Assembly (NCBI GenBank): GCA_017794945.1
Contig: CP051239.1
Coordinates: 3,028,692-3,092,691 of the forward strand
Length of the DNA: 64,000 bases
Source: Alcanivorax sp.
GTDB taxonomy: Bacteria > Pseudomonadota > Gammaproteobacteria > Pseudomonadales > Alcanivoracaceae
Direction: 5' to 3'
A program made the position numbers and the translations under genes. Positions 59,935 through 64,000 of this stretch are shown here, piece by piece; position 1 is the stretch's first letter; every line of letters begins with the position of its first letter. Below the pieces are notes generated by a model. The model ran no database searches, was not told the DNA's origin, and saw only the letters and a list, made by a program, of their open reading frames with translations.

Positions 59935-60552
59935 ATGTCCAAGCACGCTGCCATTCTCAATCTACCCAATATACTCACTCTGATCCGGGTGGCCGCCATC
60001 CCGGTACTGGTGGCGGTGTTCTACCTGCCTTTCTGGTGGAGCGATCTGCTGGCGGCGGCGCTGTTTCTGGCCGCCGGCCTGACCGACTGGCTGGACGGCT
60101 ACCTGGCCCGCCGTCTCGGGCAGACCAGCCCGTTCGGCGCGTTTCTGGATCCGGTGGCGGACAAGCTGATCGTCGCCGTGGCCCTGGTAATGCTGGTGCA
60201 GACCCACGCCAGCGTGTGGTTCGCGGTGCCGGCGATGGTAATCGTGTCCCGGGAAATCACGGTGTCCGCGTTGCGCGAATGGATGGCGGAGTTGGGCGAG
60301 CGGGCCAAGGTGGCGGTCAGTTCGATCGGTAAAATCAAAACCGTCACTCAGATGGTGGCGATCACGTTGTTGCTGGCGCTCAAGCCGGAGCACAGCGCGG
60401 ATAACCTCACCATTGTGATGACACCGGGGCTGTGGCTGGCTTACGGGTGTTTGTACCTGGCCACCGCGCTGACGCTGTGGTCCATGTTCTCCTATTTGCG
60501 CGCGGCGGTGCCCCAATTCACCAACCCGGGCGGCGACCGCGACGTGCCGTGA
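59935..60552 (+). CDS. pgsA: CDP-diacylglycerol--glycerol-3-phosphate 3-phosphatidyltransferase
   Basis: Makes phosphatidylglycerol-phosphate in the inner membrane. The protein has 205 residues. The CDP-alcohol phosphotransferase signature DG-x2-AR-x8-G-x3-D-x3-D is present in DWLDGYLARRLGQTSPFGAFLDPVADK. Four to six hydrophobic segments are visible. It follows uvrC, as in most gammaproteobacteria, and precedes the tRNA operon. Confidence 0.96.
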   Translation: MSKHAAILNLPNILTLIRVAAIPVLVAVFYLPFWWSDLLAAALFLAAGLTDWLDGYLARRLGQTSPFGAFLDPVADKLIVAVALVMLVQTHASVWFAVPAMVIVSREITVSALREWMAELGERAKVAVSSIGKIKTVTQMVAITLLLALKPEHSADNLTIVMTPGLWLAYGCLYLATALTLWSMFSYLRAAVPQFTNPGGDRDVP

Positions 60553-60626
60553 ACGGGGCGGGCTGGACGCCCCGGCACGGCTGCGCAAAGTTTGTCCAAG
60601 ATATTGAATCGGCAGCAAAAACAGTC

Positions 60627-60654
60627 TTGACAGAGACCCGCGCTCGGGTAGAAT
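60627..60654 (+). promoter_or_regulatory. Sigma-70 promoter of the tRNA-Gly-Cys-Leu operon
   Basis: TTGACA (60627-60632) and TAGAAT (60649-60654) are 16 bases apart; tRNA-Gly starts 38 bases after the -10, allowing a short 5' leader. Confidence 0.92.
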
Positions 60655-60692
60655 GCGGCTTCGCGTTCGGGGCAACCCGGCGCTGGAAAAAA

Positions 60693-60768
60693 GCGGGAAT
60701 AGCTCAGCTGGTAGAGCACAACCTTGCCAAGGTTGGGGTCGCGAGTTCGAATCTCGTTTCCCGCTCCA
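60693..60768 (+). tRNA. tRNA-Gly (anticodon GCC)
   Basis: A 76-base tRNA with CCA encoded. The acceptor stem is GCGGGAA / TTCCCGC, the anticodon GCC is at 60726-60728, and the T-loop is TTCGAAT. It is the first gene of the operon behind pgsA. Confidence 0.97.
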
Positions 60769-60791
60769 ATTAGTAACGGAACCGGTTGCGA

Positions 60792-60840
60792 GGGTCGCGA
60801 GCTGGAGTGCCAGCCCAGTCGAATCTCGTTTCCCGCTCCA
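60792..60840 (+). repeat. Damaged copy 1 of the tRNA-Gly 3' end
   Basis: GGGTCGCGAG and TCGAATCTCGTTTCCCGC plus TCCA match the tRNA-Gly 3' half exactly. The single T between them is replaced by a 17-base segment (60802-60818) with a CTGG/CCAG hairpin. Confidence 0.9.
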
Positions 60841-60867
60841 AGTTTCAATGTGAATCTCGACGTTGGG

Positions 60868-60921
60868 GGTTGGGGTCGCGAGCTGGAACGCCAGCCCGAT
60901 CGAATCTCGTTTCCCGCTCCA
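60868..60921 (+). repeat. Damaged copy 2 of the tRNA-Gly 3' end
   Basis: GGTTGGGGTCGCGAG and TCGAATCTCGTTTCCCGC plus TCCA match tRNA-Gly, with a 17-base hairpin segment at the same junction as copy 1 (14 of 17 bases shared). Confidence 0.9.
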
Positions 60922-60930
60922 GATTCCCAA

Positions 60931-60954
60931 CCTCGGCCCAAGCCGGGGTTTTTT
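60931..60954 (+). terminator. Terminator-like hairpin after the tRNA-Gly tails
   Basis: CCTCGGC / GCCGGGG (one G-T pair) with a four-base loop is followed by T6. It lies before tRNA-Cys, so it would end the tRNA-Gly transcript unless read through. Confidence 0.75.
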
Positions 60955-60971
60955 GTTCGTACAGGTTTAAC

Positions 60972-61045
60972 GGCGCGGTGGCAGAGTGGTTATGCAGCGG
61001 ACTGCAACTCCGTATACGCCGGTTCGATTCCGACCCGCGCCTCCA
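60972..61045 (+). tRNA. tRNA-Cys (anticodon GCA)
   Basis: A 74-base tRNA with CCA encoded. The acceptor stem is GGCGCGG / CCGCGCC, and the anticodon GCA is at 61004-61006. Confidence 0.97.
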
Positions 61046-61086
61046 TTCCCAGGCCTGCATTCGTTGTGTAAAGTTTCGCATGACCC

Positions 61087-61173
61087 GCGGGTATGGTGAA
61101 ATTGGTAGACACAAGAGACTTAAAATCTCTCGGCCTTATGGCTGTGCCGGTTCGAGTCCGGCTACCCGCACCA
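61087..61173 (+). tRNA. tRNA-Leu (anticodon TAA)
   Basis: An 87-base class II tRNA with CCA. The acceptor stem is GCGGGTA / TACCCGC, the anticodon TAA is at 61121-61123, and it has a long variable arm (CGGCCTTATGGCTG). Confidence 0.97.
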
Positions 61174-61329
61174 GCTTCTCCCTTCCGGTTCCTCCCTTCG
61201 CCTTTTATTGCCGCCTTGAATCGCTTTCTGGTACTTTAATGCTTTAGTCTTAATTCCTGCGGGAAAGCACGAATACCGAGGCCATAGCATAACGCCATAA
61301 CAAACCTCGGGTTCAGGGGGAAACGGTTA

Positions 61330-64000
61330 ATGACTGGGTTTCAGCATCTGTCCGTGCGGCTGAAGATTTTGTCCGTGGCGGGTTTGGGGATCTTCCTGTT
61401 CCTCGCTTATTTCTTGTACAGCTACTACATCGCGGAAACCAATATCGACCATCTGCGCCAGGTGGAAAGCCACGACTTTCCGGTGCTGGAGCTGGTCAAC
61501 GCCAACAATGTGGAATTCCTGGCGATCAGCGATGCCTTCGACGACGCCATCACCCAGGCGGACGCCGGCTTGCTGGATGAGGCCCGCGAACGTTCCGATC
61601 GCTTCCTCGAACGCCTCGGCGATATCGAGCGCCTCGACCCCACGCTGAGCGCGCCGGTGGACGACCTGCGCTCCGTCTTTATCACCTATATCACCGTCGC
61701 CAACGACACCGCCGGCCGCCTGGTTGACGATCCCGGCGCGCGGGTCAGCAGCTATGAAGCGCTCACCGAGATGCAGCGGCTGGAACAGCGCTACACCGAC
61801 GAGCACAGCGCCTTCGAGCAACAGCGTTATCAAAGCTTCCGCGATAACCTCAATGCCAGCCGCGAAGATAATAAGAGCACCCAGCTTATCGGTCTGGCGT
61901 TGGGCAGCGTCGCGTTCACTTTGCTTGGATTGATCGCCCTGCGGGTCACCCGGTCCATCACCCGCCCGCTGGAGGACGCCATGGGCGCTGCCGACAGCAT
62001 CGCCAGCGGCAACTGGGACACCGAAATCCGCAGCGACAGCCGTGACGAAACCGGCCACCTGATTCGCGCCATCCGCAAAATGCGCGACACCCTCAAAGCG
62101 CGTACCGACGAGGACCGGCGTCAGGAGCAGCTGAAAAACCAGCTGTCGGAGCTCAACACCCTGATGCGGGGCGACCTGAGCATCGAGCAACTGGGCAATA
62201 ATCTGCTTTCCTACGTCGTGCCCACGCTGGAAGCCCAGGTCGGCGCCTTCTATACCTTCGATACCGAGAACGACACCCTGCGCCTGTCCAGCGCCTACGC
62301 CATGCAGCGGCGCAAACAGCTCGCCAACGAATTCCGTCTGGGCGAATCCCTGGTCGGACAGAGCGCGCTGGAAAAGAAAACCATCATTCTCGAGCAGGTG
62401 CCCGAGGAGTACATGCTGGTGGGCTCCGGCACGGGCAATGCGGCGCCGCGCAACGTCATGGTGCTGCCGATCCTTCACGACGATGAACTGAAAGGCGTAC
62501 TGGAAGTGGGTGCCTTTCAATCGTTTTCCGATTCCGACACCGCCTTTCTGGAGCAGGGCGCCGCGCTGATCGGCGTGGCCCTGCACAGCGCCCAGAACCG
62601 GCTGCGGCTGGCTGGCATGCTGGAGCAAACCCAGCAACAGGCGCGCGCACTGGAGGCCCAGAAAGAGGAAATGGCCCAGGTTAATCAGGACCTGGAAGAG
62701 CAGGCCATGGAACTGTCCGCCTCCGAATCGCGCCTTCAGCAACAACAGGAAGAACTGAAAGCGATCAACGAAGAGCTGGAATCGCAGACCCAGGCCCTGC
62801 GGGCCTCGGAGGAGTCCCTGCAGGCTCAGCAGGAAGAGCTGCGTGTCACCAACGAGGAGTTGGAAGCCCAGGCCAAGGTGCTCGGCGAGCAGAAAGCGGA
62901 AATGGGGCAAAAGAACAAGGAACTGGAGCTGCTGCACCAGGAGCTGGAGGACAAGATCAAGGAACTGGAGCTGTCCTCGAAGTATAAGTCCGAATTCCTC
63001 TCCACCATGTCCCACGAGTTGCGCACACCGCTGAACTCGATTCTGATTCTGTCCAACGCGCTGGGGCAGAATAAAAAAGGCAACCTGGACGACAAGCAGG
63101 TGGAACACGCCCAGGTGATCCATTCCGCCGGCGCCGACCTCCTGTCACTGATCAACGACATCCTGGATATTTCCAAGATCGAGGAAGGCAAGATGGACGT
63201 GATGGTGGACGCCATCGCGCCGTCGGAGCTGTGCGATCACTTCCAGCGCCACTTCAGTCACATCGCCGAAAACCGCAACGTGGCCTTCCACGTGGCCCAG
63301 GGTGAGGGGTTGCCGGACAGTTTCTTCACCGACCGTCAGCGGCTCGAGCAGATTTTGAAGAACCTGCTTTCCAACGCGCTCAAATTCACCGATGACGGCT
63401 CCGTGACCCTGAGCATTGAGCGCCCCGGCGAGGACGAGCGCATCCCCGGCCGTCTGGACCGCGCCAGCACCCTTAAATTCGCGGTCACCGACACCGGCGT
63501 GGGCATCCCCGAGGACAAGCAGAAACTGATCTTCGAGGCCTTCCAGCAGGCCGACGGCACCACCAGCCGCAAATACGGCGGCACCGGCCTGGGTCTGACC
63601 ATCTCGCGGGAGCTGGCGCGCTTGCTGGGCGGCGAGATCAGCCTGCACAGCGACGGCCCCGGCACCGGCGCCACCTTCATGCTCTACCTGCCCGAGGGGC
63701 ACGCCGGGCAAGGCGAGCAGACCGAGGACGGTGCCCGGCCGGCGCCGGCGGAACCGGTGGACATCGGCGCCAACGCCGAGGCGCACACCGCCGCCAATCT
63801 GCCGCTGGAAGAGCAGGGTGATGACGGCTACGTGGTCCGCGAAAAGACCGTTCTGGTGGTGGAAGACGACGGCGAGTTCGCCAATGTGCTGGTGGACCTG
63901 GCGGCGGACTATGGCCTGGAAAGCCACATCTGCCACGACGGTGAAACCGGTCTGGAGTACGCGCGTCGCTACCGGCCCAGCGCCATTATTCTCGATATCG
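61330..64000 (+). CDS. Hybrid sensor histidine kinase (3' end outside window)
   Basis: A membrane sensor kinase; 890 residues are visible. A membrane segment (about 9-30), a periplasmic helical part and a second membrane segment (about 180-203) come first. A HAMP (about 205-260), a GAF domain (about 290-430) and a long Gln/Glu-rich coiled coil (about 435-552) follow. The HisKA motif FLSTMSHELRTPLNS has His562. The HATPase boxes LKNLLSNALKF, DTGVGIP and GTGLGLTIS come next. A receiver domain begins with TVLVVEDDGE; its phosphoacceptor Asp889 (IILDI) lies at the window edge. The rest is missing, and the signal is unknown. The start has CAGGGGG. Confidence 0.94.
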   Translation, partial: MTGFQHLSVRLKILSVAGLGIFLFLAYFLYSYYIAETNIDHLRQVESHDFPVLELVNANNVEFLAISDAFDDAITQADAGLLDEARERSDRFLERLGDIERLDPTLSAPVDDLRSVFITYITVANDTAGRLVDDPGARVSSYEALTEMQRLEQRYTDEHSAFEQQRYQSFRDNLNASREDNKSTQLIGLALGSVAFTLLGLIALRVTRSITRPLEDAMGAADSIASGNWDTEIRSDSRDETGHLIRAIRKMRDTLKARTDEDRRQEQLKNQLSELNTLMRGDLSIEQLGNNLLSYVVPTLEAQVGAFYTFDTENDTLRLSSAYAMQRRKQLANEFRLGESLVGQSALEKKTIILEQVPEEYMLVGSGTGNAAPRNVMVLPILHDDELKGVLEVGAFQSFSDSDTAFLEQGAALIGVALHSAQNRLRLAGMLEQTQQQARALEAQKEEMAQVNQDLEEQAMELSASESRLQQQQEELKAINEELESQTQALRASEESLQAQQEELRVTNEELEAQAKVLGEQKAEMGQKNKELELLHQELEDKIKELELSSKYKSEFLSTMSHELRTPLNSILILSNALGQNKKGNLDDKQVEHAQVIHSAGADLLSLINDILDISKIEEGKMDVMVDAIAPSELCDHFQRHFSHIAENRNVAFHVAQGEGLPDSFFTDRQRLEQILKNLLSNALKFTDDGSVTLSIERPGEDERIPGRLDRASTLKFAVTDTGVGIPEDKQKLIFEAFQQADGTTSRKYGGTGLGLTISRELARLLGGEISLHSDGPGTGATFMLYLPEGHAGQGEQTEDGARPAPAEPVDIGANAEAHTAANLPLEEQGDDGYVVREKTVLVVEDDGEFANVLVDLAADYGLESHICHDGETGLEYARRYRPSAIILDI

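Noticed and set aside
60792..60921. Additional tRNA genes
   Set aside because: Only the 3' half is present, without D-arm or anticodon arm, and the T-loop is interrupted.
60492..60941. Minus-strand open frames repeating WSGKRDS- and GAGNEIR-type peptides
   Set aside because: These are translations of the antisense of tRNA-Gly and its two damaged tails, not genes.

Overview
The window is 64 kb of high-GC chromosomal DNA from a gammaproteobacterium. Gene order follows the Pseudomonas core closely: yccA-tusDCB-ybiB-cysG-serS-rarA-lolA-ftsK-trxB-aat-bpt-infA-clpA-clpS-cspD-icd-rluE-nudJ-mnmA-hflD-purB, then uvrY/gacA-uvrC-pgsA-tRNA(Gly,Cys,Leu). Lipid and reserve genes (two adjacent acyl-CoA dehydrogenases, a phasin-like protein, acetoacetyl-CoA synthetase, a type B carboxylesterase, malate synthase G) fit an Alcanivorax-like marine organism. 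That assignment is inference from gene content and order. I see no phage, insertion sequence, CRISPR array or rRNA.

Layout. 1-9.3 kb: 3' part of opgH, a CBS protein, a DUF805 membrane protein, mdh, an AraC-type regulator, a phasin-like protein, a carboxylesterase, bolA and trhO. 8.9-9.3 kb: a gene-free patch with two related hairpin elements. 9.3-14.7 kb: an Lgt-family membrane protein, a GMC oxidoreductase carrying a ferredoxin-like cysteine motif, a small repeat protein, a YgfB/YecA protein and a diguanylate cyclase. 14.9-21.4 kb: two acyl-CoA dehydrogenases, an SDR, ttcA and glcB. 21.5-27.4 kb: an orphan secretin-N-like protein, a two-gene lipoprotein/YwqK unit, a TrmB-like methyltransferase and the tail of the purB operon (DUF7931, GNAT, cupin oxygenase). 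27.4-53.2 kb: the Pseudomonas-like housekeeping block, interrupted by an acetoacetyl-CoA synthetase between aat and bpt and lacking tusE at its usual place. 53.3-53.8 kb: tRNA-Ser followed by a dense ladder of hairpins and tRNA-tail-like fragments. 53.8-57.1 kb: a small monooxygenase, then a cstA / cory-CC-star / ArsA-like ATPase operon. 57.2-61.2 kb: uvrY/gacA, uvrC, pgsA and a tRNA operon with two damaged copies of the tRNA-Gly 3' end. 61.3 kb to the right edge: a hybrid sensor kinase cut by the window.

How genes work together. icd (with the AceK-type serine context), glcB and mdh are three enzymes of the TCA/glyoxylate node. The acyl-CoA dehydrogenases, acetoacetyl-CoA synthetase and phasin handle acyl-CoA and reserve carbon. 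ClpS/ClpA with Aat and Bpt form a complete N-end-rule degradation set next to each other. TusBCD with MnmA belong to tRNA 2-thiouridine synthesis, while TtcA and TrhO modify other tRNA positions.

The most unusual material is non-coding: several families of palindromic elements between or over gene ends, and tRNA 3'-end duplicates in which the T-loop is replaced by a small GC hairpin at two unlinked tRNA loci. The least characterised protein system is the cstA / cory-CC-star / ArsA operon.
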